Origin: Serpentinimonas raichei
GTDB lineage: Bacteria > Pseudomonadota > Gammaproteobacteria > Burkholderiales > Burkholderiaceae_C
DNA length: 64,000 nt
Direction of reading: 5' to 3'
NCBI RefSeq assembly: GCF_000828895.1
Contig: NZ_AP014568.1
Coordinates: forward strand, 1,371,858 to 1,435,857
Below are positions 25,915 through 36,190 of the stretch, piece by piece. Under the pieces are notes generated by a model, which was not told the DNA's origin, searched no databases, and saw only the letters and a program-made list of their open reading frames with translations. The position numbers and the translations under genes were made by a program. Each line of letters opens with the position of its first letter. Positions within the stretch are counted from its first letter, which is position 1.

Positions 25915-25941
25915 TTGGGCATGCAGGCAACACGGTAAAAT
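25915..25941 (+). promoter_or_regulatory. Possible promoter of the aminotransferase gene
   Basis: TTGGGC (25915-25920) and TAAAAT (25936-25941) are separated by 15 bp, directly after thiE. The start codon is 68 bp downstream. Confidence 0.4.
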
Positions 25942-26008
25942 GGGGGTTTTGACTTGCAGGCTTGCTCAGCCCCAAGCGCCCTTTTCATCCTACCCACAGG
26001 CCCCTCCC

Positions 26009-27205
26009 ATGTCCCTCTTTTCCGCCGTCGAAATGGCCCCGCGCGACCCGATCCTGGGTCTGAACGAGCAGTTTGCAGCCGATCCGCGCCCCAACAAAGT
26101 CAACCTCGGGGTCGGGGTTTATTACGACGACGAGGGCAAGCTGCCCCTGCTGCAATGCGTGCAACTGGCCGAGCGCGCCCTGATGGAAAAACCCGCCGCA
26201 CGCGGCTACCTGCCCATCGACGGCATCGCCGCCTACGACAACGCGGTCAAGGCGCTGGTCTTTGGCGCCGCCAGCGAGCCGGTACAAAGTGGGCGCGTGG
26301 CCACGGTGCAGGCCATCGGCGGCACCGGAGGCCTGAAAATCGGCGCCGACTTCCTGAAAAAACTCCAGCCTGGCGCCCAGTTGCTGATCAGCGACCCGAG
26401 TTGGGAAAACCACCGCGCCCTGTTCACCCAGGCCGGCTTTGAAGTCGGCACCTACGCCTACTACGACGCGGCGCAGCGCGGCCTGAACTTTGCCGGAATG
26501 CTGGCCAGCCTAGAGGCTGCCGCCCCCGGCACCGTGGTGCTGCTGCACGCCTGCTGCCACAACCCGACCGGCTACGACCTCACGCCGGCGCAGTGGGCGC
26601 AGGTGGTGGCCGTGGTCAAGGCGCGCGGCCTCACGCCCTTCCTCGACATGGCCTACCAGGGCTTTGGCCACGGCATCGTCGAAGACGGCGCGGTGATTCA
26701 GCAGTTTGTCGCCGCCGGCCTCGATCTGCTGGTTTCGACCTCGTTTTCCAAGAGCTTCAGCCTCTACGGCGAGCGCGTGGGGGCGCTCTCGGTGCTGTGC
26801 GCCAGCAAAGACGAAGCCGCGCGCGTGCTGTCGCAGCTCAAAATCGTGATCCGCACCAACTACTCCAACCCGCCTACGCACGGCGGCGCCATCGTGGCCG
26901 TGGTGCTCAACGACCCCAAACTGCGCGAACTCTGGGAGCATGAGCTGGGGGAAATGCGCGTGCGCATCAAGCACATGCGCCAGCAATTGGTGGCCGGCCT
27001 GAAAGCCGCCGGGGTGGCGCAAGACATGGGCTTCATCACCGAACAGATCGGCATGTTCAGCTACTCGGGCCTGAGCAAGGAGCAGATGCTGCGCCTGCGC
27101 GGCGAGTTCGGCGTCTATGGCACCGACACCGGCCGCATGTGCGTGGCCGCGCTCAACAGCCACAACATCGGGCACGTCTGCCGCTCGATTGCGGCCGTGG
27201 TTTGA
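26009..27205 (+). CDS. Aromatic/aspartate aminotransferase
   Basis: A 398-residue class I-alpha PLP aminotransferase like TyrB/AspC, moving amino groups between aromatic or acidic amino acids and 2-oxoglutarate. It begins SAVEMAPRDPILGLNEQFAADPRPNKVNLGVGVYYDDEG, a signature of the family. The PLP lysine is in STSFSKSFSLYGERVG near residue 248, HACCHNPTGYDLT binds cofactor, and GRMCVAALN near the C-terminus carries the substrate carboxylate arginine. Sequence alone does not separate TyrB from AspC. Confidence 0.93.
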   Translation: MSLFSAVEMAPRDPILGLNEQFAADPRPNKVNLGVGVYYDDEGKLPLLQCVQLAERALMEKPAARGYLPIDGIAAYDNAVKALVFGAASEPVQSGRVATVQAIGGTGGLKIGADFLKKLQPGAQLLISDPSWENHRALFTQAGFEVGTYAYYDAAQRGLNFAGMLASLEAAAPGTVVLLHACCHNPTGYDLTPAQWAQVVAVVKARGLTPFLDMAYQGFGHGIVEDGAVIQQFVAAGLDLLVSTSFSKSFSLYGERVGALSVLCASKDEAARVLSQLKIVIRTNYSNPPTHGGAIVAVVLNDPKLRELWEHELGEMRVRIKHMRQQLVAGLKAAGVAQDMGFITEQIGMFSYSGLSKEQMLRLRGEFGVYGTDTGRMCVAALNSHNIGHVCRSIAAVV

Positions 27206-27244
27206 GGCACCTGTGCGACACTGGGCGTCAAGCGCAGCATTTAG

Positions 27245-27291
27245 TCAGGACAAAATCAGTCTATCCTGATATATTGTGTTGCACTGCAACA
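27245..27291 (+). promoter_or_regulatory. Palindromic operator region upstream of phaZ
   Basis: TGTTGCACTGCAACA (27277-27291) is a perfect 7-bp inverted repeat around one base. It sits just after a -10-like TATATT (27270-27275) and 20 bp before the phaZ start. A second repeat, TCAGGA (27245-27250) and TCCTGA (27264-27269), lies upstream. PhaR, the repressor of PHA-related genes, binds TTGCA/TGCAA-type sites in related bacteria, so a PhaR operator is inferred. Confidence 0.55.
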
Positions 27292-27310
27292 TTTTTCTAG
27301 GGGCAAGCCC

Positions 27311-28738
27311 ATGCTGTACCAAATTTACGAGAATCAGCGTTCACTGATCGAGCCCTTTTCCGACTTTGCGCAAATGACCGCCAAGTTGTTTGCCAACCCG
27401 CTCTCGCCGCTGGGTCAGGTGCCGATGGCGCAGCGCATTGCTGCCGCCTACGACCTCGTGCACCGCCTCGGCAAAGACTACGAAAAGCCCGAGTTCGGCG
27501 TGCGCCATGTGGACATCGAGGGCCAGCACGTGGCGATCGACGAGCGCATCGAGATCGACAAGCCCTTTTGCGAGCTGCGCCGCTTCAAGCGCTTTTCTGA
27601 CCACCCGGCCACGCTGACCCGGCTCAAAACCCAGCCCGTGGTGCTGATCGTGGCACCGCTGTCGGGCCACTACGCCACGCTGCTGCGCGACACCGTGCGC
27701 ACCATGCTGCGCGAGCACAAGGTCTATATCACCGACTGGAAGAACGCGCGCATGGTGCCGCTGTCCGAAGGCGATTTTCACCTCGACGACTACGTCAACT
27801 ATGTGCAGGAGTTCATTCGCCATCTGCAGCAAAAATACGGCAACTGCCACGTCATCAGCGTTTGCCAGCCGACCGTGCCGGTGCTCGCGGGGGTCTCGCT
27901 CATGGCCAGCCGGGGCGAACTCGCGCCGCTGTCCATGACCATGATGGGCGGCCCCATCGACGCGCGCAAATCACCGACCTCGGTCAACAACCTGGCGGCG
28001 CAGCGCAGCTTCGAGTGGTTCGAGAACAACGTGATCTACCGCGTGCCAACCAATTTTCCGGGCGCCGGGCGGCGCGTCTATCCGGGCTTTTTGCAGCACA
28101 CCGGCTTCATCGCCATGAACCCGGACCGGCACGCCAGCAGCCACTACGACTACTTCCGCGACCTGATCAAGGGCGACAACGAAAGCGCCGAGGCGCACCG
28201 CCAGTTCTACGACGAGTACAACGCGGTGCTCGACATGGACGCGCACTACTACCTGGAAACCATCAACACCGTGTTCCAGGAGTTCAAGCTCATGCACGGC
28301 ACTTGGGACGTGCGCAACGAGCAAGGGCAACCCGAGCGCGTGCGCCCGCAAGACATCTGCAACACGGGCTTGCTGACCGTAGAAGGCGAGCTCGACGACA
28401 TTTCGGGCTGCGGCCAGACCCGCGCCGCGCACGATCTGTGCACCGGCATCGCCGACCCGGAACAGCGCCACTACGAGGTGCCGGGGGCCGGGCACTACGG
28501 GATTTTCAGCGGCCGGCGCTGGCGCGAGCAGGTCTATCCGATCGTGCGCGCCTTCATTGTCGAACACGAGCCCACCTCGGCTGCGGCCCAAGAAGCGGCG
28601 CGCAAGGGCGCGGCCGAGCTCGACGACGGCGATTCCGACGAAACGGTGCCGTCCAAGGTTACCGCCACCACCATCACCGACGCCAACACGGCTGCACCCA
28701 GGCGGCGCACCGCACGCAAACCGGGCACGGGTGAATGA
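27311..28738 (+). CDS. phaZ: Intracellular polyhydroxyalkanoate depolymerase
   Basis: PhaZ (475 residues) mobilises stored PHB granules. The nucleophile lies in [14 protein letters not shown]: Cys185 replaces the Ser of the usual lipase box, as in Cupriavidus PhaZ1. The acid is in [18 protein letters not shown] and the base His in [16 protein letters not shown]. The start [20 protein letters not shown] matches the family N-terminus, and AGGGG-like purines precede it. The last about 50 residues are Ala/Thr/Asp-rich and variable. The stop overlaps the next gene's GTG start by 8 bp. Confidence 0.93.
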   Translation: MLYQIYENQRSLIEPFSDFAQMTAKLFANPLSPLGQVPMAQRIAAAYDLVHRLGKDYEKPEFGVRHVDIEGQHVAIDERIEIDKPFCELRRFKRFSDHPATLTRLKTQPVVLIVAPLSGHYATLLRDTVRTMLREHKVYITDWKNARMVPLSEGDFHLDDYVNYVQEFIRHLQQKYGNCHVISVCQPTVPVLAGVSLMASRGELAPLSMTMMGGPIDARKSPTSVNNLAAQRSFEWFENNVIYRVPTNFPGAGRRVYPGFLQHTGFIAMNPDRHASSHYDYFRDLIKGDNESAEAHRQFYDEYNAVLDMDAHYYLETINTVFQEFKLMHGTWDVRNEQGQPERVRPQDICNTGLLTVEGELDDISGCGQTRAAHDLCTGIADPEQRHYEVPGAGHYGIFSGRRWREQVYPIVRAFIVEHEPTSAAAQEAARKGAAELDDGDSDETVPSKVTATTITDANTAAPRRRTARKPGTGE

Positions 28739-29441
28739 GAACCTGATCGAGCGCATCGACGCGCTGCTGCCGCAAACGCAGTGCCAGCGTTGCGGCTACC
28801 CGGACTGCCGCAGCTACGCGACCGGGCTGGCGGCTGGCACGGCCGAAATCAACCAGTGCCCACCCGGCGGCCAAGCAGGCGTGGTGCGGCTGGCGGCCCT
28901 GCTCGGCCGCCCGGCCTTGGCGCTGAACCCCACCCACGGGCCCGAGGGCCCCATGACGGTGGCGGTGATCGACGAACAATGGTGCATCGGCTGCACCCTG
29001 TGCCTCAAGGCCTGCCCGACCGACGCCATCGTGGGCACGCACAAGCGCATGCACACCGTGATCGAGCCCTATTGCACCGGCTGCGACCTGTGCCTGCCGG
29101 TGTGCCCGGTGGACTGCATCCGCATGGAGCCGGTCAGCGACGCCCAGCCCGTGCCCACCGGCTGGGCTGCTTGGAGCACGGCCCAAGCCGAGCAGGCGCG
29201 CCAGCGCTACACCCAGCGCCAGCAGCGGCTGGAGCGCCAAGCCACAGCGCAACAGCAGCGCCTGATCGCCAAGGCCGAGAGCAAACTGGCCGACCTGCCC
29301 AGCCACTCCAAACACACCGACCCGGCCGTGCTGGAGCGCAAGCGCGCCCTGATCGAGGCCGCGCTGGCGCGGGCCCGGGCGGCGCAGGCGGCGCGGCTGG
29401 AGGGCGCCGCCGATCCGAAGCCCAACCCCGCGCAGCCTTGA
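28731..29441 (+). CDS. RnfB-like ferredoxin (electron transport complex subunit B family)
   Basis: A 236-residue iron-sulfur protein. The N-terminal 4Fe-4S domain has [13 protein letters not shown] near residues 17-29 and a later Cys in INQCPPGG. Two more clusters follow: [16 protein letters not shown] and [16 protein letters not shown]. RnfB normally works in the membrane Rnf/Rsx complex, but no other rnf genes are nearby and the N-terminal membrane helix of RnfB is missing, so this is a soluble stand-alone form. The tail (about 140-236) is a basic helical coiled-coil-like segment. The GTG start at 28731 overlaps phaZ. The partner is unknown. Confidence 0.85.
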   Translation: MNENLIERIDALLPQTQCQRCGYPDCRSYATGLAAGTAEINQCPPGGQAGVVRLAALLGRPALALNPTHGPEGPMTVAVIDEQWCIGCTLCLKACPTDAIVGTHKRMHTVIEPYCTGCDLCLPVCPVDCIRMEPVSDAQPVPTGWAAWSTAQAEQARQRYTQRQQRLERQATAQQQRLIAKAESKLADLPSHSKHTDPAVLERKRALIEAALARARAAQAARLEGAADPKPNPAQP

Positions 29442-29481
29442 GGGGGCTTGGGCCGCCTGTGGCGTTCAGGCGCTGGCTCGC

Positions 29482-30555
29482 TCAGGCGCTAGGAGGGGCC
29501 GCGGTCTGGCCCTGCGCCCGCAACCCCAGGCGCTCAAACAAGGCGCGGTCGCGCGCAGCCTGCGGGTTGGCGGTGGTGAGCAGCCGATCGCCGTAAAAGA
29601 TCGAGTTGGCCCCGGCGGCAAAGCACAGCGCTTGCAGCGCGTCGTCCATCTGCTCGCGTCCGGCCGAGAGCCGCACCCAGGCGCTTGGCATGGTGATGCG
29701 CGCCACCGCAATGGTGCGCACGAACTCGAAGGGGTCGATCGGCTCGGCGTCGGCCAGCGGGGTGCCGGGCATGGGCACCAGGTTGTTGATCGGCACCGAC
29801 TCCGGGTAGGGATCAAGGTTGGCCAGTTGGGCGATCAGGCCAGCGCGTTGCGCGCGCGTCTCGCCCATGCCGACGATGCCACCGCTGCACACATTGATGC
29901 CGGCCTGGCGCACGTGCTCCAGCGTGTCGAGCCGGTCTTGGTAGCTGCGCGTGCTGATGATCTGGCCGTAAAAATCGGGCGCGCTGTCGAGGTTGTGGTT
30001 GTAGTAATCGAGCCCGGCGCTTTTGAGCTGCTGCGCCTGCTCGGCGTCGAGCATGCCGAGCGTCATGCAGGTTTCCAGCCCGAGCGCGCGCACGCCCTGC
30101 ACCATTTCGGTGACGCGCTGCAGATCGCGCATTTTGGGGCTGCGCCAGGCCGCGCCCATGCAAAAGCGGCTGGCGCCTTGGGCCTTGGCATCGCGGGCGG
30201 CTTGCAGCACGGCATCGAGCGGCATCAGCTTGCTGGCCTCGATACCGGTGTCGAAGTGCGCCGACTGCGGGCAGTAGCCACAGTCTTCGGCGCAGCCACC
30301 GGTCTTGATCGAGAGCAGGGTCGAGAGCTGCACCTCGTTGGGGTCGAAGTGCTGCCGGTGCACTTGCTGCGCCTGGAACAGCAAGTCCAGCAGCGGCCGC
30401 TCAAACAAGGCCTCGATGGTGGCTTGCGGCCAGCGCGGGGACGCTTCATGGCCCGCCACTTTGGCTGCAGATGAAGACTTTGGCGCGCCCTTGAGCGCAG
30501 AGATATTGATCGGGGCTTCGATTGCGGTATCGGTGGAGGCAGCGCAGGTGTTCAT
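29482..30555 (-). CDS. bioB: Biotin synthase
   Basis: BioB (357 residues) is a radical-SAM enzyme that inserts sulfur into dethiobiotin. The SAM cluster cysteines are Cys88, Cys92 and Cys95 in [13 protein letters not shown]. The 2Fe-2S ligand regions ([32 protein letters not shown]) are present. The start is ATG 30555 (MNTCAAS). An upstream in-frame start at 30582 would overlap bioD. The first about 40 residues are a variable extension. It is the last gene of bioA-bioF-bioD-bioB, 23 bp after bioD. Confidence 0.95.
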   Translation of the reverse strand: MNTCAASTDTAIEAPINISALKGAPKSSSAAKVAGHEASPRWPQATIEALFERPLLDLLFQAQQVHRQHFDPNEVQLSTLLSIKTGGCAEDCGYCPQSAHFDTGIEASKLMPLDAVLQAARDAKAQGASRFCMGAAWRSPKMRDLQRVTEMVQGVRALGLETCMTLGMLDAEQAQQLKSAGLDYYNHNLDSAPDFYGQIISTRSYQDRLDTLEHVRQAGINVCSGGIVGMGETRAQRAGLIAQLANLDPYPESVPINNLVPMPGTPLADAEPIDPFEFVRTIAVARITMPSAWVRLSAGREQMDDALQALCFAAGANSIFYGDRLLTTANPQAARDRALFERLGLRAQGQTAAPPSA

Positions 30556-30578
30556 GTCTCTTGGTGTGCAGGTGGGGT

Positions 30579-31331
30579 TCAAGTCAGCTCAAACAGAGCG
30601 CGCAGGGCCGCGTCGTCCAGGTGCGCGGCGGCGGCTTGGGCCATTTGCACGGCACTGGCCGGGGCCAACCGGGGCAACACGCCCAGGCAGGGGGTTTGGT
30701 GGCGGCGCTGGAATTCGTGCCGCAGCGTGGCCAGGTTCTGGTCCAAAAAGGGCATGTCGGGGTCGAGCGTATTGGCCACCCAGCCGCCCAGGCGCAGGCC
30801 GCGGGCGCTGATGGCTTCGGCGGTGAGCAGCGCGTGGTTGATGCAGCCCAGCCGCAGCCCCACCACCAGCACCATGGGCAGGCCGAGGGCGCGCATCAGG
30901 TCGGAGCTGTCCCAGTCTGGCCCCAAGGGCACGCACAGGCCGCCGGCCCCTTCGGCCACCAGCACGTCCACTTGCTGCGCCAGTTGCCGCGCCCCGTGCT
31001 GCAAGCGCTCGAAATCGATGGTCTGGCCTTCCAGCGCCGCCGCGATGTGCGGCGCGCAGGCGGTGCGCAGTTGCAGCGGCCCGACCTGCTCGGGGCGCAC
31101 ACCGGGCCAGCCCGCCGCCCACAGGGTTTGCACGTCCTCGTTCTGCCATTGCCCATCGACGGGTTCCATGCCCGAGGCCACCGGCTTGTAGCCGGCGGCG
31201 CGCAGCCCGTGCGCGCCCAGCCAGTGCAGCAAGCCGGCGCTGACGCGGGTTTTGCCGACTTCGGTGTCGGTGCCGGTGACGAAGCAGCCTCTGAGGGCTG
31301 GGGCTGGGGTGGATGCGGACGGAAGGGTCAT
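30579..31331 (-). CDS. bioD: Dethiobiotin synthetase
   Basis: BioD (250 residues) closes the ureido ring of dethiobiotin using CO2 and ATP. The P-loop is [20 protein letters not shown] near residues 16-35, followed by the substrate lysine region YKPVASGME and [11 protein letters not shown] (here read [13 protein letters not shown]). Its ATG overlaps the stop of bioF by four bases (ATGA), so the two are translationally coupled. Confidence 0.95.
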   Translation of the reverse strand: MTLPSASTPAPALRGCFVTGTDTEVGKTRVSAGLLHWLGAHGLRAAGYKPVASGMEPVDGQWQNEDVQTLWAAGWPGVRPEQVGPLQLRTACAPHIAAALEGQTIDFERLQHGARQLAQQVDVLVAEGAGGLCVPLGPDWDSSDLMRALGLPMVLVVGLRLGCINHALLTAEAISARGLRLGGWVANTLDPDMPFLDQNLATLRHEFQRRHQTPCLGVLPRLAPASAVQMAQAAAAHLDDAALRALFELT

Positions 31332-32554
31332 AAACTCAATTCCTGCAAGGATTCGGCCAGCGCCGCCAACAGTCGCTCGAGGTCGGCCTGCGTGTGGCTG
31401 GCGCTGAAAGTGAGCCGCAGGCGGGCACTGCCCACGGGCACGGTTGGGGGGCGGATCGCTGGCACCCGCAGGCCGCGCGCCTGCAAGGCGGCGTCCAGGG
31501 CCAGCGTGCGCGCATTATCGCCGACGATCAGCGGCTGGATCGGGGTGTGTGAATCGGGCAGGTGCAGCCCGCCTTGGCCGCCCTGCCCGCCCTTCGCTGC
31601 CGCCAGCAAGGGCTGCACCCCGGCGCGCCAGCGTCCGATCAAGGCTAGCAGCTGCTGGCGGCGCGCCGCGCCTTCGGGGCCTTCGATCAAATCCAGGCTG
31701 GTTTGCAGGGCCTGCGCCAGCGCGGGCGGCAGCGCCGTGGTGTAGATATACGTGCGGCTGCGTTGCAGCAGCCATTCGACGATGCTGGGGTGCGCAGCCA
31801 CGAAGGCCCCATACACGCCGGCCGCCTTGCCCAGCGTGCCCATATAGATCAGGCGCTCGCTGCGCAGGCCAAAGTGCTGCAAGCAGCCGTGCCCGCGCGC
31901 GCCCAGCACCCCAAAGCCGTGCGCGTCGTCGATGATCAGCCAGGCGTCGTGGCGTTCGGCCAGTTGCAGCAGCGCGGGCAGGTCGGCCAGGTCGCCGTCC
32001 ATGCTGAACACCGCGTCGGTGACGATCAGCTTGAGCGGCGTGGCGCAGGCTTGCAACTGCTGCGCCAGCACCCCGAGGTCGGCGTGCGGGTAGCGCTGCA
32101 CCGCCGCCTTGGCCAGCCGCGCGCCGTCGATCAGCGAGGCGTGGTTGAGCTGGTCGCAAAACAGCGTGGCCGTGGCCTCGCCCAAGGCCGTGAGCAACGC
32201 GATGTTGGCCGCATAACCGCTGCCAAACAACAGCGCCCGCGCGCCCGGGATGTGCGCCGCCTGCCAGTCGGCCAGCCGCTGCTCCAGCGCGGCATGCGCC
32301 TCGTAGTGGCCGCTGACCAGGTGCGAGGCCCCGCTGCCCACGCCCCAGCGCCGGGCGCCGTCGGCCAGCGCCTGCACCAGCGCCGGGTGATTGGCCAGCC
32401 CGAGGTAGTCGTTGCTGCAAAAAGCCAGCAGCGGCGCATCCGCGCCTTGCAGTTGCAGGTGCGGCTGGCAGGGTGTGGTGTGGGTGCGCAAGCGCCGCCG
32501 CAGCGCCGCGGCGTCGAGTTCAAGCAGTTGGCGGTTCAGGTGTTCGATCAGCAT
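31328..32554 (-). CDS. bioF: 8-amino-7-oxononanoate synthase
   Basis: BioF (408 residues) condenses pimeloyl-ACP/CoA with alanine, using PLP. Family motifs are [19 protein letters not shown] near residues 49-67, [19 protein letters not shown], the cofactor aspartate in [12 protein letters not shown], and the PLP lysine near residue 243 in [13 protein letters not shown]. The first 35 bp overlap the end of bioA, which is long for an operon junction. Confidence 0.95.
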   Translation of the reverse strand: MLIEHLNRQLLELDAAALRRRLRTHTTPCQPHLQLQGADAPLLAFCSNDYLGLANHPALVQALADGARRWGVGSGASHLVSGHYEAHAALEQRLADWQAAHIPGARALLFGSGYAANIALLTALGEATATLFCDQLNHASLIDGARLAKAAVQRYPHADLGVLAQQLQACATPLKLIVTDAVFSMDGDLADLPALLQLAERHDAWLIIDDAHGFGVLGARGHGCLQHFGLRSERLIYMGTLGKAAGVYGAFVAAHPSIVEWLLQRSRTYIYTTALPPALAQALQTSLDLIEGPEGAARRQQLLALIGRWRAGVQPLLAAAKGGQGGQGGLHLPDSHTPIQPLIVGDNARTLALDAALQARGLRVPAIRPPTVPVGSARLRLTFSASHTQADLERLLAALAESLQELSL

Positions 32555-33953
32555 CGGAGGGCCATGCAGCGCCGGGGTAATCAGCCGCCGCCGGGTTCAG
32601 GGTGTCATTCAAGGTGCCGATGAGGCGCTCGGCCAGCCAGCGCGCCAGCGCTTGGTCGAGCAGGTAGGGCGGCATCAGATAGACGGTGCGCCCGATCGGG
32701 CGCAGCAACAACTCATGCGCGCGCCCGACCAGGTGCAGGCGCTCGGCAAAGCGCTCTGGAGCGTGTTCGGCGCGCACATCGAAAGCCCAGATCATGCCGC
32801 AGCGGCGCAGGTGTTGCAGGCGCGGGTCTTGCGCCAGCGGGGCCAGCGCGGTGTCGAGCACGGCCGCCATGCGGGCGTTGTCTCCCAGCACATCGCGCTG
32901 CTCGAAACGATCCAGCACCGCCAGCGCGGCGCGGCAGGCCAGCGCGTTGCCGCTGTACGAGTGCGAGTGCAGGAAGCCGCGCGCCACGTCGTCGCTCAAA
33001 AAGGCGCGGTAGATGGCGCTGCGGCACAGCACCACCGAGAGCGGCAAAAAGCCGCCCGTGATGCCCTTCGAGAGGCACAGCAGATCGGGCCAGATGCCGG
33101 CTTGCTGGCAAGCAAAAAAGCTGCCGGTGCGGCCAAAACCCACCGCGATTTCATCGGCAATCAGGTGCACCTGGTAGCGCTCGCACAGCGCGCGGACGCG
33201 GCGCAGATAGTGTGCGTGGTGCATCGCCATGCCGGCCGCGCCCTGCACCAGCGGCTCGACGATCAGCGCCGCGATGTGGCTGTGGCGCTGCGCCAGCAGG
33301 GCCTCCAGCGCAGCGGCGGCGCGCTCGGCCACGGCGGCCGCGTCTTCACCCGGCTGCGCCAGGCGCGCATCGGGCGAGGGCACGAGGTGCGCGCCGCCAT
33401 AGAGCAGCGGCGCGTAGGCGCTGCGAAACACCGGCACGTCGGTCACGGCCAGCGCGCCCAGCGTCTCGCCGTGGTAGCCGCCTTGCAGGCAGACGAACTC
33501 GCGCTTGCCCGGCTGGCCGCAGTTGCTCCAGTGGTGCACGCTCATCTTGAGCGCGATTTCTACCGCCGAAGCGCCGTCGCTGGCAAAGAACAAATGCCCC
33601 AGTTCGCCTTCGGTGCGCGCACTCAGGCGCTCGGCCAGTTCCACCGCCGGGGCGTGGGTGCAACCGGCCAGCATCACGTGCGGCAATTCGTCGAGCTGGG
33701 CCTTGATGGCGGCCACGATGCCGGGGTCGGCATGGCCAAACAAATTCACCCACCAACTGCTGCTGGTGTCGAAGTAGCGCCGCCCCTCGTGGTCGTACAG
33801 CCACGGGCCGCTGGCGCGCGCGATTGGCAGCGGCGGCACGGCGGCGGCGCGCTGCATCTGGGTGCAGGGGTGCCAGACGCTGGCCAGGCTGCGCTGCTGC
33901 CAAGCGGCGTTAAGACCGTGCAGCATTGAATCGGGTGTTAGCAAGGGTGCCAT
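32520..33953 (-). CDS. bioA: Adenosylmethionine-8-amino-7-oxononanoate aminotransferase
   Basis: BioA (477 residues) converts KAPA to DAPA with SAM as amino donor and PLP. Motifs are VWHPCTQMQ near the N-terminus, [25 protein letters not shown], the cofactor aspartate in [18 protein letters not shown], and the PLP lysine near residue 296 in [16 protein letters not shown]. It is the first gene of the operon. The 168 bp upstream hold the likely promoter (minus-strand TATCAT near 34050), but no BirA-type operator was recognised. The C-terminal 35 residues beyond RLIGTLNDT are variable and overlap bioF. Confidence 0.95.
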   Translation of the reverse strand: MAPLLTPDSMLHGLNAAWQQRSLASVWHPCTQMQRAAAVPPLPIARASGPWLYDHEGRRYFDTSSSWWVNLFGHADPGIVAAIKAQLDELPHVMLAGCTHAPAVELAERLSARTEGELGHLFFASDGASAVEIALKMSVHHWSNCGQPGKREFVCLQGGYHGETLGALAVTDVPVFRSAYAPLLYGGAHLVPSPDARLAQPGEDAAAVAERAAAALEALLAQRHSHIAALIVEPLVQGAAGMAMHHAHYLRRVRALCERYQVHLIADEIAVGFGRTGSFFACQQAGIWPDLLCLSKGITGGFLPLSVVLCRSAIYRAFLSDDVARGFLHSHSYSGNALACRAALAVLDRFEQRDVLGDNARMAAVLDTALAPLAQDPRLQHLRRCGMIWAFDVRAEHAPERFAERLHLVGRAHELLLRPIGRTVYLMPPYLLDQALARWLAERLIGTLNDTLNPAAADYPGAAWPSDADRTPEPPTA

Positions 33954-34121
33954 CAGGGCATGGTGGGGGGTATCAGGCGCTGCGGCGCCGGCATCGAGGG
34001 CGCGTCGTCGTGGGTGTGCATGAAAATGAACCGATGGTGGCCAAAACTTGATGATAACCTTGCTGGCTTGCCCAAGCAGACCGAGCCAGGGCCACCGAGA
34101 ACGACAGCCCAGCCAACACGC

Positions 34122-36041
34122 TCAGCCCAGCAAATCCCGGATTTGCAGCAAGGCCGCCGGGTCGTCGAGGGTGCTGAGGTCGCCCGGGTCGCGGCCTTCG
34201 CACAGCGCCTGCATGGCGCGGCGCAGCAGCTTGCCGGAGCGCGTTTTTGGCAGCGTGGCCACGAAGCAGACCCGCGCTGGCCGCGCCACGGCCCCGAGTT
34301 GCGCATCCACGCACTGCATGATGGCCTGCTCCTGCTCCCGGGTCGCCTCGGCCGAGGCCAGCAGCGCCGGGTTTTTGGACACCACAAAAGCCATCGCCAC
34401 CTGGCCCTTGAGCGCGTCGGCGCGGCCCACCACCGCCACCTCGGCCACATTGGGGTGGCTGGCAATGGCTTCTTCGATCTCGCGCGTGCCCAGCCGGTGC
34501 CCGGCGACGTTGATCACGTCGTCGGTGCGGCCCAAAATGAAGTAGTAGCCTTCGGCGTCGCGCACGCCCCAGTCGAAGGTGCTGTAAAGGTCGCGCCCAG
34601 GGATGCTGCTCCAGTAGGTGCGCAGGTAGCGCGCGTCGTCGCCCCACACGGTTTGCAAGCAGCCCGGCGGCAGCGGCCCTTGGATCGCCAGCACGCCCTT
34701 GCGGTTCGGCTCGGTGATGTCTTGCCCCGTGCCCTCGTCCACCAGTCGCACATCAAAGCCATAGACCGCGCGGCCGGGTGAGCCGATCTGGCCCACGGCG
34801 CCGGGCTCGACGCCGCTGCACAGCGCCAGAATCGGCCAGCCGGTCTCGGTCTGCCAGTAGTTGTCGATGATGGGCTTGTGGATGGCAGCCCCAATCCAGC
34901 TCGCGGTGGGTTCATCGAGCGGCTCGCCCGCCAAAAACAGGGCCTTGAGGCTGGAGAGGTCGTATTGGCTTAGGTAGGCCGGGTCTTGTTTTTTGAGCAC
35001 GCGCGCCGCCGTGGGGGCTGAGAACATCACGTTGACGCGGTATTTTTCTACCAGGCTCCACCAGATGCCAGCGTGGGGGCGGATGGGCAGGCCCTCGTAC
35101 ATCAGGGTGGCCATGCCGTTGAGCAGCGGGCCGTAGATGATGTAGCTGTGCCCGACCACCCAGCCGATGTCGGAGGTGGCAAAGAAGGTCTCGCCCGGCT
35201 GGCTGAGGTAGATGTGGCGCATCGAGGCCGCCAGCGCCACGGCGTAGCCGCCGGTGTCGCGCTGCACCCCCTTGGGCTTGCCGGTGGTGCCGCTGGTGTA
35301 GAGGATGTAGCTCGGCTCGCTGCTCTCTAGCCACTCGCACGGCACCTGGGTGTGCAGGAAGCGGGCCCGCGCAGTGGCGTAGTCCACATCGCGCCCGCCT
35401 TGCAGCGTGACTTCGGCCAGGCCGCGCTTGACCATCAGCACCTGCTGCGGCGGGTGCTGGCTCAAGCGCAGCGCTTCGTCGAGCAAGGGCTGGTAGGGCA
35501 GCACCTTGCCGCCGCGCATCCCCGCGTCGGCGCTGACGATCAGGCTCGGGCGCGCGTCGTCGATGCGGTTGGCCAGCGCGTGGCTGGCAAAACCGCCAAA
35601 GACCACCGAATGGATGGCCCCGATGCGCACACAAGCCAGCATGGCAAAGGCGGCTTCGGCGATCATGGGCATGTAAATCAGCACCCGGTCGCCCTTGCGC
35701 ACGCCCAGATCGAGCAGCACCGCCGCCATGCGCTGCACCTCGGCGTGCAGCTCGCGGTAGCTGTAAACCTGCTCGATCCCGGTCTCGGAGGACACATAGA
35801 TGAGCGCATTTTGCTCGCCCCGCTCGGGCAAGTGCCGATCGACCGCGTTGTGGCACAGGTTGGTGCGCCCACCCACGAACCAGCGCGCAAAAGCCGGCTG
35901 GCTGGCGTCGCAGACTTGCTCGAAGGGCTGCTGCCAGTCGATCAACTGCGCCTGCTCGGCCCAGAATGCCTCGCGATCGTCGATCGAACGGCGGTAAAAA
36001 TCGGCGTAAGTGCTGCTTGGGGTGGCCGTGCTATGGGTCAT
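34122..36041 (-). CDS. prpE: Propionyl-CoA synthetase
   Basis: A 639-residue acyl-CoA synthetase of the ANL superfamily that activates propionate (or acetate) to the CoA ester through an acyl-adenylate. Motifs are YADFYRRSIDDREAFWAEQA (ACS N-terminal), the P-loop-like YTSGTTGKPKGVQRDTGG near residue 255-270, DNYWQTETGWPI, and the C-terminal lysine in LPKTRSGKLLRR. PrpE is preferred over AcsA because of the VQRDTGGYAVAL context, where AcsA has VLHTTGGYL. AGGAG lies nine bases before the ATG. No prp methylcitrate genes are adjacent. Confidence 0.9.
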   Translation of the reverse strand: MTHSTATPSSTYADFYRRSIDDREAFWAEQAQLIDWQQPFEQVCDASQPAFARWFVGGRTNLCHNAVDRHLPERGEQNALIYVSSETGIEQVYSYRELHAEVQRMAAVLLDLGVRKGDRVLIYMPMIAEAAFAMLACVRIGAIHSVVFGGFASHALANRIDDARPSLIVSADAGMRGGKVLPYQPLLDEALRLSQHPPQQVLMVKRGLAEVTLQGGRDVDYATARARFLHTQVPCEWLESSEPSYILYTSGTTGKPKGVQRDTGGYAVALAASMRHIYLSQPGETFFATSDIGWVVGHSYIIYGPLLNGMATLMYEGLPIRPHAGIWWSLVEKYRVNVMFSAPTAARVLKKQDPAYLSQYDLSSLKALFLAGEPLDEPTASWIGAAIHKPIIDNYWQTETGWPILALCSGVEPGAVGQIGSPGRAVYGFDVRLVDEGTGQDITEPNRKGVLAIQGPLPPGCLQTVWGDDARYLRTYWSSIPGRDLYSTFDWGVRDAEGYYFILGRTDDVINVAGHRLGTREIEEAIASHPNVAEVAVVGRADALKGQVAMAFVVSKNPALLASAEATREQEQAIMQCVDAQLGAVARPARVCFVATLPKTRSGKLLRRAMQALCEGRDPGDLSTLDDPAALLQIRDLLG

Positions 36042-36154
36042 GGGCTAGTGCTCCTGGAGCGGCTGCGAAGGCGGCAGCCTAGGGTTTTTTCTTCAACTGG
36101 CGCGATTTTGACTGCACGGCTTGCGTGTGCCTGACGCCCGCCCCGCCTACTGCC

Positions 36155-36180
36155 CCAAACGCTTTGACCGCCGCGTTTGG
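36155..36180 (-). terminator. Stem-loop downstream of clpB
   Basis: CCAAACGC (36155-36162) and GCGTTTGG (36173-36180) are exact complements with a 10-base loop, starting 10 bases after the clpB stop. There is no T-run on the minus strand, so it is more likely a 3'-end stabiliser or a Rho-assisted terminator than a classical intrinsic one. Confidence 0.45.
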
Positions 36181-36190
36181 CCTTCGGGCA

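Noticed and set aside
36061..36090. GGCTGC/GCAGCC hairpin followed by TTTTTT on the plus strand
   Set aside because: The genes on both sides are on the minus strand, the T-run is separated from the stem by TAGGG, and no plus-strand transcript is expected here.
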